Positions 32,053 through 41,100 of a stretch of 64,000 bases of DNA are shown in pieces. The position numbers were made by a program, and so were the translations under genes. The DNA comes from Kiritimatiellia bacterium (GTDB taxonomy: Bacteria > Verrucomicrobiota > Kiritimatiellia > CAIQIC01 > JAGNIJ01), in NCBI GenBank assembly GCA_018001225.1, contig JAGNIJ010000014.1, forward strand, positions 19,404 to 83,403. The letters are read 5' to 3'. Under the pieces are notes generated by a model that was given only the letters and a program-made list of their open reading frames with translations, ran no database searches and was not told where the DNA came from. Within the stretch, counting starts at the first letter, position 1, and the number at the start of each line of letters is the position of its first letter.

Positions 32053-33213
32053 ATGAGCAGACACAAGCAAACCGTTCATACGATCTGTATTCGCAAACGC
32101 CGCGACAAGTGGCAAGTTGATTGTCGCAAGATCGGCGGAAAACAAATCTCCTACGAGACCAAGGATCAGGCCGAAGGCGCGGCTATAGCCGCTTGGCAAG
32201 ACTACCAGACCAGCAAGCTGCTTGGCTTTGACCTGACACCCGAGCGCCGCCGGCTGGCTGTGGACGCGTTCAAGAGGCTGGAGGGCTACCCCGACGACAG
32301 CCTTCTCGATGCCGTGGACTTCTACAAGGAACGGACCAGCCCGAAGAACAGCAAGCGAACCGTCGACGAACTCTTCACCGAGTTCATGGCAAGCCACGAG
32401 GGCGCCGGTAACAAGCCGGTCACCTTGCGCGATTACAGGCAACGGCTTGGCCGGTTCAGGGATGCGTTCAGAGGGCGCCTTGTCCATGAGATCAGCACGC
32501 TTGAGCTTGAGCGCTGGCTGGACAAGATCGGCGCAACGAGCACCCACCGAAGAAACTACCGGCGCGAGTTGTCCATATTCTTCAAGTTCGCCGTGACCCG
32601 TGAATATGCCCGCCGAAATGTGGCAACAGGGATTCTTAAGGTCAGGGTCAAGCGGAAACCGCCCGAAGTCTTCACGCCGCAGGAAGTTCGCTCTCTAATG
32701 TTTGTGGCCAAGGAATACCAGCTTGGGTTGATGCTCCCTTACTTTGCCATTGGCTGCTTCGCCGGCCTCAAGTCCGAGGAACTGCGCCGCCTTACCTGGG
32801 AGGACATTAACTTTGAGACGCGCGAGATCTATGTCAGTCCCGAGGCGGCCAAAACCAGTGAGGACCGCTTTGTTCCAATGCAGGACAACTTGGTCGAGTG
32901 GCTGCAGCTCATTCCGGATGCGGCACGAAAGGGCATGCTCGACTGGGATCGAACAGCTTTTCAGGCAATACGCAAGAACGCGGGTGTGCTGGAGAAGTGG
33001 AAGGCCAATATGGACATCATGCGGCACAGCGCCGCAAGTCATCTGTACAAACTGACCGGTAACGCGGCGCAGACTGCAGCGGCCATGGGGCATGGCCTGG
33101 TCGTCTTTATGAAGCATTACAAGCGCGCTGTGAGCGAGGCTGACGGCAAGGCGTACTTCGATGTGCGCCCGACCGATTCGAAATCCAATATCATGGGGAT
33201 GAACGCCGGCTGA
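32053..33213 (+). CDS. Tyrosine recombinase (phage-type integrase) with altered catalytic residues
   Basis: The 386-residue product has a core-binding domain (about 105-195, TVDELFTEFMASHE) and a catalytic domain (about 200-370). The beta-strand Lys (PEAAKTSED), the second Arg (R324 in MRHSAASH), the MGH histidine and the C-terminal Tyr (MKHYKRA) are present. The first catalytic Arg (GxRxxEL) is Lys240 (FAGLKSEEL), and the His of HxxR is replaced (Asp321). It may be weak, divergent or inactive. The GGAGGGACAGC ribosome site fits the ATG. It is next to tRNA-Leu but on the 5' side of it, which is not the usual integration geometry. Confidence 0.8.
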   Translation: MSRHKQTVHTICIRKRRDKWQVDCRKIGGKQISYETKDQAEGAAIAAWQDYQTSKLLGFDLTPERRRLAVDAFKRLEGYPDDSLLDAVDFYKERTSPKNSKRTVDELFTEFMASHEGAGNKPVTLRDYRQRLGRFRDAFRGRLVHEISTLELERWLDKIGATSTHRRNYRRELSIFFKFAVTREYARRNVATGILKVRVKRKPPEVFTPQEVRSLMFVAKEYQLGLMLPYFAIGCFAGLKSEELRRLTWEDINFETREIYVSPEAAKTSEDRFVPMQDNLVEWLQLIPDAARKGMLDWDRTAFQAIRKNAGVLEKWKANMDIMRHSAASHLYKLTGNAAQTAAAMGHGLVVFMKHYKRAVSEADGKAYFDVRPTDSKSNIMGMNAG

Positions 33214-33421
33214 GCCGTAGGAATCTGGCCGCGGCTCCTTGAGTTCGGGCCGATTTCTCTTGGCGAACCGCCTCCACGACTTCGCCGGCCAGCTTGGGCG
33301 CATGGAAGCCGCCCCGTAGCGGGTGGCCAATACAGCGGGAGCCGCTTTCCTTACCGCGACAGCATGGTTTTGATTCCAGTGGACCGAGCATGGGCGCCAC
33401 GCGGATGATCGACAAGCCGCG

Positions 33422-36253
33422 TTATCGGGGCGCTTGACTCACTATGCTGATCTGGCCGGGTTCCAGGATTTCCATGTTGGGTACATCTTGATGGTAGTAA
33501 AGCAGGCCACTGATGCGAACGGTCCGCCCGTTCAGGAGAACCGACGGATGTCCCCCTAACGCTTGGACCAGGGCCTCCATGTTCTTTTTGCGGATGATAG
33601 CCGTGAAATGGCCCGGCGTCGTTTTCCCGAAGTTCAGAAACGTCAGGGCGGATGTCGGCGACGCGCCGATCCCGTCAATCCGTCCTTCAACCGTGATTCG
33701 TTTCCCCTTGTACGCGCGGAGTTCGTCCAGCGCCGTGGCGGAAATGACCGGCAGGCTGCTGTCGTTTACCGATATCAGGCGAATCTGGTCCGGCCGGGTA
33801 AGGATGATTTCCGGAATGCCCTTGTAAACGTTAATAATGCCGTCGATTTCCACTTCCTGCCCGGCGATGGCGCGCAGGTTTTCCCCGTGCACAGCTGTGA
33901 ACGAGGGGAGGACGTTTCGATGAACGATGCATTGAATGTGGGCTTCATCATTGCCGCTGAAGTTGATGTACGTGTACTGGTTTTGTCCTGCCCGGATGAT
34001 GGACAGGACGTTCCCTCGCACAATGACGTGTTGACCGGCGTGCCGTAATTGACTGGCTATATCCTGGGCGTCCAGTCGAACAGGGGCCTCCGTCGCGGGG
34101 GGGGCCTCCGCGGATGCAACGGGCCCGGCCGTCTCGGAAGGGGGCGAACTCGCGGCGGGACGGGATGCGGACGGTGGGGCCGGCGGCGGGGAATCGGAGG
34201 GATATGACTTTTTCAACTCCAACTCGTTCCACGCAAGGGAACGACGTATAGCGGGGTCGGCGGGGTAATCCTGGGCCAGCGCTCTCCAGATGGCGTTTGC
34301 TTCCTCGAGTCGGGATTGTTTCCCTGGCCCTTCCCAGTTGCCCAGCATTCGGCCCAGACGCATGCGGAGGTCCCGGCTCGATGGATGACCGCGCAGCAAG
34401 TCCTTGTACAGCGAATAGGATTCGGCCAGTACGGCCTCGGCGGCAACAACATCGCGGGAATCGTTATGCGTGCGAGCCAGTTCATCCAGGGCGAGCGTAA
34501 GATCCTCTTTGCATTCCGCATTGTCGGGATACTGATTGGTCAGTTTGCGCCCGATCGCCAGGGATTCTTCGAGGGCGAGCCGGGAGGCGGCGAGATTCTT
34601 ACGCTGCCTGAACAGCCTGCCCAGACCGTTCAGCGCGCGGGCCAGATCCTGTTGGTATTCCTGGCTTTCAGGGTGTTGTTCCGCCAGGGCGCGGCCGATA
34701 GTCAGGGCCTTTTCAAACGCCTGTTGTGCGGCGTCCACGGCCCCTTGTCTTTTGGCGCCTTCAGCCCATTCCACATAGGTCCTGACCAGGTCGCGTTGAT
34801 GCTCGGAATTATGCGGTTCGGCGGCCAGGCGTTTCTCCAATAGCGAAAGCTTTCGTTTCCATATCTCCATCGCCTCGGGCCATTTTTCGACCTGGCGATA
34901 AAAACCGCCGAGGCGAGTCAACGCCCAGTTCAGTTCCCGCTGCAAGCGCTCATCCTGTTGATTCTCGGCGACAAACTGCTCGTAGAAAGCCACGGCATCG
35001 CGGAGCAACTGCTCCCGCGCCGGCGCCGCGCCGGGGACATCCGCCAGCGTTCCCTGGGCGACGACAGTCATAAATTGATCCACGGTGTCCATGGCCTTGA
35101 GGAGGTTGGCCTGCGCCCTTTCCTGATTCTGCACGGCCTCGCGCTCCGCCCGCCGGGCTTTCTCTTCGGCTCGCCGGGCCCGGAACAGACCGACGTGGGC
35201 CAGTATCAGGCCGCTCACCAGTGCCAGGGCCATCGCCGCGGCGCTGCCCACCAGGGCCTTGTGCCGGCGCACGAATTTAGTTGCCCGATACCAGGTGGAC
35301 GGAGAGCGGGCGGTGATCGGCTCGTTGTTCAGGTATCGCTGCAGGTCGTCCGCCAGCGCGGACGCGGAGGCGAATCGGCGTTCCTTCTCCTTTTCCATCG
35401 CCTTGCGCACGATGATTTCAAGGTCGCCACGAAATGCGCGGTTGACCATGCCGAGGCGCGTCGGTTCCTGTTCGTGAAGCATCCGGACCGCCTCGTGAAT
35501 CATTTGCGTATCGAGGCGGTAAGGACGCTCGCCGGTCAATACCTCAAAACCGATCACGCCCAGGGCGTAGATGTCGGTTCGCACGTCGATTTCGTCGGCC
35601 TGGCCGTCCGCTTGCTCCGGCGACATGTAGGAGAGCGTGCCGATCACGATCCCCGCTTCCTTCTGCGCCGTGGTAATCTGGATGTTGGCCTCGGTTAACC
35701 GCGACACGCCAAAATCGAGGATCTTGGGCTGCCCGTTCGCGTCCACCAGGATATTGGAAGGTTTCAAGTCGCGGTGAATAATGCCTCTTTGATGGGCGTG
35801 ATGCACGCCGTCCACGACGCGCTTGAGCAGCGCGACCCGTTCGGGGATGGAGAGCGTGTGCTGCCTGACATACTCGGTGATCGGCACGCCCTCGATAAAC
35901 TCCATGGCGAAGAAGGGCTGGGAAAAGCTTCCGGACGTCGTGGCCCCGGCCTCGTAAATGCGCGCGATCGCGGGATGTTCGAGCCGGCCCAGGATTTCGA
36001 CCTCCAGGCTGAATCGCCGCAGCAAGACGGGCGAGATCAGGGAGGGCAGAAGAAGCTTCAGCGCGACGCGGCGGCGGGGCTTTTCCTGCCAGGCCTCGTA
36101 GACGACGCACATGCCTCCCTGGCCCACGGCGCGAAGGACGCTGTAACCGGGAACGATCGGCAGGGGAAGCGCGACGGGGTGGACGGGCGGGAGATTCCCC
36201 GCCGTGCTGATCAACGGCATTTCGCCGGGAGAAGGACCGCGGTCATCCGTCAT
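33422..36253 (-). CDS. Membrane Ser/Thr protein kinase with TPR-like and two OB-fold-like domains
   Basis: The 943-residue product carries an active-looking kinase domain (about 35-310): GQGGMCVVYE, VALKLL (Lys66), HRDLKPSN (160-167), DFGVSRL (Asp180), MSPEQADG. A membrane helix follows (about 334-355), then a long helical/TPR-like region (about 360-690), a Pro/Ser/Ala linker and two OB-fold-like units (about 745-840 and 850-943) with VIVRGNVLSI, VEIDGIINVYKG, ITVEGRIDGIG and VRISGLLYYHQ. The kinase is cytoplasmic and the rest presumably outside. Tandem OB units could bind nucleic acid or glycan, unproven. It starts 11 bp inside the end of the preceding gene in a sigma-unknown-kinase operon. 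I reject the longer upstream frame. Confidence 0.85.
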   Translation of the reverse strand: MTDDRGPSPGEMPLISTAGNLPPVHPVALPLPIVPGYSVLRAVGQGGMCVVYEAWQEKPRRRVALKLLLPSLISPVLLRRFSLEVEILGRLEHPAIARIYEAGATTSGSFSQPFFAMEFIEGVPITEYVRQHTLSIPERVALLKRVVDGVHHAHQRGIIHRDLKPSNILVDANGQPKILDFGVSRLTEANIQITTAQKEAGIVIGTLSYMSPEQADGQADEIDVRTDIYALGVIGFEVLTGERPYRLDTQMIHEAVRMLHEQEPTRLGMVNRAFRGDLEIIVRKAMEKEKERRFASASALADDLQRYLNNEPITARSPSTWYRATKFVRRHKALVGSAAAMALALVSGLILAHVGLFRARRAEEKARRAEREAVQNQERAQANLLKAMDTVDQFMTVVAQGTLADVPGAAPAREQLLRDAVAFYEQFVAENQQDERLQRELNWALTRLGGFYRQVEKWPEAMEIWKRKLSLLEKRLAAEPHNSEHQRDLVRTYVEWAEGAKRQGAVDAAQQAFEKALTIGRALAEQHPESQEYQQDLARALNGLGRLFRQRKNLAASRLALEESLAIGRKLTNQYPDNAECKEDLTLALDELARTHNDSRDVVAAEAVLAESYSLYKDLLRGHPSSRDLRMRLGRMLGNWEGPGKQSRLEEANAIWRALAQDYPADPAIRRSLAWNELELKKSYPSDSPPPAPPSASRPAASSPPSETAGPVASAEAPPATEAPVRLDAQDIASQLRHAGQHVIVRGNVLSIIRAGQNQYTYINFSGNDEAHIQCIVHRNVLPSFTAVHGENLRAIAGQEVEIDGIINVYKGIPEIILTRPDQIRLISVNDSSLPVISATALDELRAYKGKRITVEGRIDGIGASPTSALTFLNFGKTTPGHFTAIIRKKNMEALVQALGGHPSVLLNGRTVRISGLLYYHQDVPNMEILEPGQISIVSQAPR

Positions 36254-36764
36254 GGCGCTCGTGCCCTTGCGTCGCCAAGGCCTCTTCAAACAAGCGGCTA
36301 AGGTCCGGGGGGATCCACGGTCGGTTATGCGCCCACGTATAGCCCCTCCGGATTTCCGAACGCGGGAGATTGGTGATGGCAATATGGATGCGTGTTTCCG
36401 CGGCGGCCAGGGTGGCGTAATACAACACGGTGGCCACCTGCTCGGGATAGGCGTATTGAGGACTTCGGCATAATTGCTTGGCGAAATCCTTGACCAGCCG
36501 GAGAACGGAAGCGGGCGGATGCGGGTGCAACAGCAGTTCCCGGAAGGTACGGACAGGGGTCTCGGCCAACGTGTCCCGGATGTCCGGAATAAGTTGGCCG
36601 AGGTCGCCGGCCAGGGGGGCATTCATCTGGTGTTCGATCATGGGCCCGTAGTCCCGATCGGCCCAGGTCACCCGCTCATGGGTCGTTTCCTCCATAAGAC
36701 CCTTCAGCACCCTGGCCTCCGCCCTCAATCGATGCGGGCCGGATATGCGAGATGAACGCCTCAT
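36243..36764 (-). CDS. Unknown protein between sigma factor and kinase
   Basis: The 173-residue product has no family I recognise. It is mostly helical, with an acidic, aromatic core (VTWADRDYGPMIEHQMN, then LLLHPHPPASVLRLVKDFAKQLC). The N-terminal 23 residues are basic and may not be translated; a start at Met24 (MEETTHER) is possible. No membrane segment. Its stop overlaps the kinase start by 11 bp and it follows the sigma-factor gene by 10 bp, so it is the middle gene of a tightly packed operon. A kinase-coupled regulator of the sigma factor is a reasonable guess from position only. Confidence 0.55.
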   Translation of the reverse strand: MRRSSRISGPHRLRAEARVLKGLMEETTHERVTWADRDYGPMIEHQMNAPLAGDLGQLIPDIRDTLAETPVRTFRELLLHPHPPASVLRLVKDFAKQLCRSPQYAYPEQVATVLYYATLAAAETRIHIAITNLPRSEIRRGYTWAHNRPWIPPDLSRLFEEALATQGHERHDG

Positions 36765-36774
36765 GACTCTTTTC

Positions 36775-37536
36775 TCACTGATACGCAGAAAGGTCCGATA
36801 ATATTGCGTGGAGTTCCTTCATTTCGCGTTCCACGGCCCCTTCATCGCAGGAGTAATCGAGGATAATCGACCGAAAGGTGCGCTCGAACATGTGTTTGAC
36901 GGTGACCAGCGCGCACGCGGCCTGCAGGGGCGACGAAAAGCCGAGCCGATTCACCAACTGGGCGTACGGAGTGGGGGTATCCCCATGCAGGATGGGATTC
37001 ACGACCCGGTCCTCCAGCAAGGCCCAGTAATGGGCCCGGCCGGTCGACTCGCAGTTGCACTTCACCTGTCGCAGGGTTTCATTGATGAGTTCCCGAATCC
37101 AGGCCAGGTCGAAAACGACGGAGGGGGAGTGTTCGCCGGTCGATTTCTCGATTCGTTCCGTCAATTGATCGAGCGACATGACGGCGCTTCGGCCCGGCGA
37201 GCGGCGGACGCTGTTTCTTTTACGGAACGAGCTGACCGCGTAGCGATCCAGGGAGGTCAGGAGAAGGGTGCGAAATTTGCCGCGCTCCCGATTCGCCGAG
37301 GCCAGGAGGTCTCCCAGCAAGATTTTCTTGAGAATGAAGTCATGCACAAGATCTTCAGCCTGATCCTGGGGCATGCGCCATGAGTAGCCCAGATGCGTGA
37401 GCAGGGCCGGTCTGTAGAGTTGCAGCAAATCATCGCAAGCCCGCTCTGCCTCCTTGCTGGACTGATGAGGCACCGCTCTTCGTACCAGTGTCCAGCGGGT
37501 CGTAGGAAACTTCCGGGCTGGTTTGCCTGCATTCAT
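36775..37536 (-). CDS. ECF-like sigma-70-family sigma factor
   Basis: The 253-residue product opens FPTTRWTLV, the start I associate with the planctomycete/verrucomicrobial sigma-24-like group. Region 2 follows with LLQLYRPALLTHL and the DLVHDFILKKIL helix, then RGKFRTLLLTSLDRYAVSSFRKRNSVRR and a C-terminal region-4-like part. It is longer than a standard ECF factor (about 180-200) but normal for this group. It should direct polymerase to a private regulon. It heads a three-gene operon with a strong promoter and faces away from the giant gene starting at 38170, which is a candidate target. Confidence 0.8.
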   Translation of the reverse strand: MNAGKPARKFPTTRWTLVRRAVPHQSSKEAERACDDLLQLYRPALLTHLGYSWRMPQDQAEDLVHDFILKKILLGDLLASANRERGKFRTLLLTSLDRYAVSSFRKRNSVRRSPGRSAVMSLDQLTERIEKSTGEHSPSVVFDLAWIRELINETLRQVKCNCESTGRAHYWALLEDRVVNPILHGDTPTPYAQLVNRLGFSSPLQAACALVTVKHMFERTFRSIILDYSCDEGAVEREMKELHAILSDLSAYQ

Positions 37537-37567
37537 TTTTCATGAACGGCTGTTATCGACGGGATCG

Positions 37568-37596
37568 ATTGTAGGGCAACTCCCACATGCAGTCAA
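37568..37596 (-). promoter_or_regulatory. Promoter of the sigma-unknown-kinase operon
   Basis: On the minus strand TTGACT (37596-37591), a 17-bp spacer and TACAAT (37573-37568) lie about 31 nt upstream of the sigma-factor ATG. This is a near-consensus sigma-70 promoter, so the operon appears to be transcribed by the housekeeping sigma factor. Confidence 0.7.
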
Positions 37597-37769
37597 TACG
37601 CAGTCCTGGGCGCCAATACGGTACCCCTTGATCCTCAAATTATTATACAGCCGAAATGCAAACTTGTTCCGCCCCGGGACAAATCTGTTCAGCGCTGCAG
37701 GTACGCATCGGCATTTGAGTTCAAAGTTTTCGACCGCGCGTAAAAGTCCTGAAAGCAGCGCTGCCGCGC

Positions 37770-37789
37770 TCATTACAGGCTTGTAATGA
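37770..37789. promoter_or_regulatory. Inverted repeat TCATTACA-GGCT-TGTAATGA
   Basis: A perfect 8-bp inverted repeat with a 4-bp spacer lies between the divergent sigma-kinase operon and the giant gene. It has the form of a dimeric regulator's operator; its user is unknown. Confidence 0.45.
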
Positions 37790-38169
37790 ATGAGATATGC
37801 CGCACTCCGGCCGGGCACTATATCCGCACTCCGACTGCGTATAGCTAGTTAAGTCAGTGTTGTCTCGATGGATATCGGATCGGATGAAGGATGCGCTCAA
37901 ACAAAGAGCGTCCGTGGTTGTGTATAACTAATTAGTAAGCAACTGGATGTGTAGGATACGCCCGGGGAGGCTGTGTCTGTTTGACTCAATGGCCGCAGCG
38001 CGCAGCGCGGGGCGCTTGTCGGTGTAACTTATTCTGGAAACGGGAAATACGCCGTGAAACGAGTGTGGAGTGATGCGGGAAGGCATTCGCGCACTGTATA
38101 CCACAGCGAGGGGCCGACACGAGAATACGAGGCTCGATGGTTTTTAAAGCCCTAGGAAAGACGCCAACC

Positions 38170-41100
38170 ATGAACAAGAAATATCTGCTCGTCGTGGCTG
38201 CGCTGATTCCGCTGCTATGCGCGAAGTCCGCTCGGGCCAGCGACTATACCAAGCTTCTGCTGCACATGGATGGTTCCGGCTCCAATATTGTGGACTCGTC
38301 ATACCATCCGAAAACCATAACCGTGGTGGGTAATACAACGCAGACGACGGGGTCCAAATTCGGGCCCACCAGCGCCTATTTCGACGGCAGCGGAGATTAC
38401 TTCCACGTCTACAACAGCTCCAACACGGCTGACTTCAATTTCGGAACAAACGATTTCACGATAGACTTCTGGTTGTATCCTTTATACACGGCCAATCAGT
38501 TGGTGTTTCTCATGTTCAGCGGTGCCACCAATAATATCTGTATACAGCACTATTATACAGGCGGAAAAATATGTTTCTACCCGGGCAACACGACAATCAA
38601 CAATACCGGGGTGACCGTCCCGTGGAGTCAGTGGGCCCATTATGCCATCGTAAGAAATAACGGTGCCTTGAAACTGTATCTCAATGGCGCGGCAATATAT
38701 ACGGGCACGTTTACAGGGACCTTCAACAGCAATGCCCTATATTTCAGTCATCCAAACGCTTACTACAAGGGCTACGTTGACGAATTGCGGATTTCAAAGG
38801 GCATCGCCCGGTGGACGAACAACTTTACGCCGCCAACAGCCGCCTATGAGCTTGCACCCCAGCCCCTGTTGTCAGCGCTCACGGCGACAGGGATCACGGC
38901 TTCGGGCGCGACGCTGGGGGCGACGGTGGCGACGAACGTGCCGGACTTGACGGAGCGTGGCACTGTGTGGGGGACGGCGGCGGAACCGACGGCGAACGCG
39001 CTGGCGGAAGGGGGAACGGGGGCGGGGGTCTTCAGTCATGAGAGATCGGGGCTGCCGGCGGCGACGTTGATTTACTACCGCGCGTACGCCGTGAACAGCG
39101 CGATGACGTTTTACTCGGTGGACGCCAGCTTCTGGACCGCGCCGGCCGCGCCGAACGCGCAGTCGGCTGTGCCCGTCTCCAGTACTTCTTTTGACGCGAA
39201 CTGGGATCCGACGGCCGGAGCCACGAACTACTTATTGGATGTTTCGACGAATGCGTCGTTCACAAGTTACGTCGGCGGGTATCAGAATCTTGCCGTGGGG
39301 GACGTGATGACGAGGGAGGTGACAGGACTGACGCCCGCGAAAATGTACTACTACCGGGTGCGCGCGCAAAACAGCGGTGGCATCAGCAGCAACTCGCAAA
39401 CCATCAGTTGGATTAATTTGCCGCCGGTTATCGATGCGCTGAATCCGGACTACGATTCATGGGCCGGAGGCAAGGAAGTGGTAATAACCGGCAGTAATTA
39501 TATGAACTCATCCTTTGGGAGCGGTAGGGACGGTTCTGTGGTCATAACCGATACCATCAATCTTAGCATTAGTACTGCGACTACGAATCGAACGTGTCCC
39601 GACGCGGTAAGTTATTCGGTCGTGGCGCTAACCACGAATGCCGTCACGTTAAGCGAGGCGCCTTCAACGAATTGTCTGGTTCCGGGGGACGAGGTCCTGC
39701 TGATCAATCTGCAGGGAATCACTAATGCGCATGCAAATGTGGGGAAGTATGAGTTCTTCAGGATACAGGCGGTAGATGGAAGCACCGTTATATTTACCGA
39801 AAATAAGACGAGATTCTATGGACAGGGAGATTCCGATGACCTCGGTATTGGGACCAATACAACAGAGCAGAAGGTTGTGTTGCAGCGTGTGCCCAATTAC
39901 CTGGACGTGACTATTGACGACGGCGCGACACTCACGGCCAATGCGTGGGATGGGGCAAAGGGCGGGGTGCTTTGCTTCAAGGCCCTGGGAACGGTTACGA
40001 ATGATGGGATCATCGATATGCTCGGCAAGGGGTTCAGGGGCGGTGTGGGCGGTCTTAACGGGTGCGCGAACTATCCGTGGCCCACGACGGCAGGAGACCA
40101 CGGCGAATCCTATCGCGGCCAGAATTCGATTTCAGCCTGTGATCGAAGAGCCACCGTGGTAGGGAATCTACTTGCCACGCCGGTCAATGCCGGCGGTGGT
40201 GGTGGAGGCGGGGCTTCTTCCTCTGGAACCACGAGACGCAATGGCGGTGGTGGTGGCGGTGGAAGTTATGGGACAATCGGAACCAACGGCAATAATAGTT
40301 CCACGGGCGAGAATGGGGGGAGTGCGGGACTTTGTTATGGAACGAACACTCTTGCCAGTCTTTATTTCGGCTCCGGTGGCGGTGGTGGCGGGCGAGGCGT
40401 CAATTCGCGCGGCGGGGATGGGGGGGCGGGGGGCGGCGCGATTATGCTTTATGCCAATACACTGACCAGCAGCGGCAATATCAATGCCAATGGTGAGGGA
40501 GGACACTATTCCACATATTATACGGATGACGGTGGTGGTGGTGGCGCGGGCGGAGCCGGCGGGAGCATCTTGATCTGTGGGAATGAGCTAACGTTGGGAT
40601 CGGGTCTCGTGACATCCATCGGCGGGGCCGGAACGAATGGAACCACGGGCGTCTATGGGACAGGTGGCAGGGGTGGAGCTGGAGGAAATGGATACGTGGC
40701 TGTATTTGCCGGCAACACGCTGTCTGGCCTTACCTCGCCCGCGGCCTATACCAACAAGGCACGATTTCATAATGGAAGCAGAGTATTCTTTGGTGACGCC
40801 TACGCGATCACCACGTTTCTCGACGCCTACAGGCTTCTGGTCATAAGTCCTCCTCATGCGGCTGGCCTTGTCAATGTCGTAGTGACCAATGTGGATTTTA
40901 GCGCATCCACTAAAACGAACGGGTTCCGATACGATCCGTCGGAGCCCGTGTTGTCGAATCCCACGGCAACGGGAATCACGGCATCGGGAGCAGTTTTGGG
41001 GGCCAAGCTGGTATCCGCCGGAGACGCGGCAGTTACAAATCGCGGGACTGTCTGGGGAACGTCGGCGAATCCGACGGGGAATGTGCTGGTGGAGGGAGGA

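Larger units (their letters stand above)
37537..38169. other. 633-bp A+T-richer divergent regulatory region
   Basis: This gap separates the minus-strand sigma-kinase operon from the giant gene. It contains the operon promoter (37568-37596), an 8-bp inverted repeat (37770-37789) and several A+T-rich tracts (for example around 37840-37850 and 37923-37945), but no coding frame I trust. No clear sigma-70 promoter is seen before the giant gene, which is compatible with an alternative sigma factor. An in-frame ATG at 38137 exists upstream of the start I use. Confidence 0.5.

Noticed and set aside
33191..33415. A 74-residue minus-strand frame (MSIIRVAPMLGP...) between the recombinase and the kinase
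   Set aside because: No family, no ribosome site, and it overlaps the end of the recombinase gene; it could be a gene remnant but cannot be supported.
31873..33421. A duplicated tRNA-Leu end as an attachment site
   Set aside because: Scanning the sequence after the recombinase I found no match to either end of the tRNA; the element's other end may lie outside the window or not exist.
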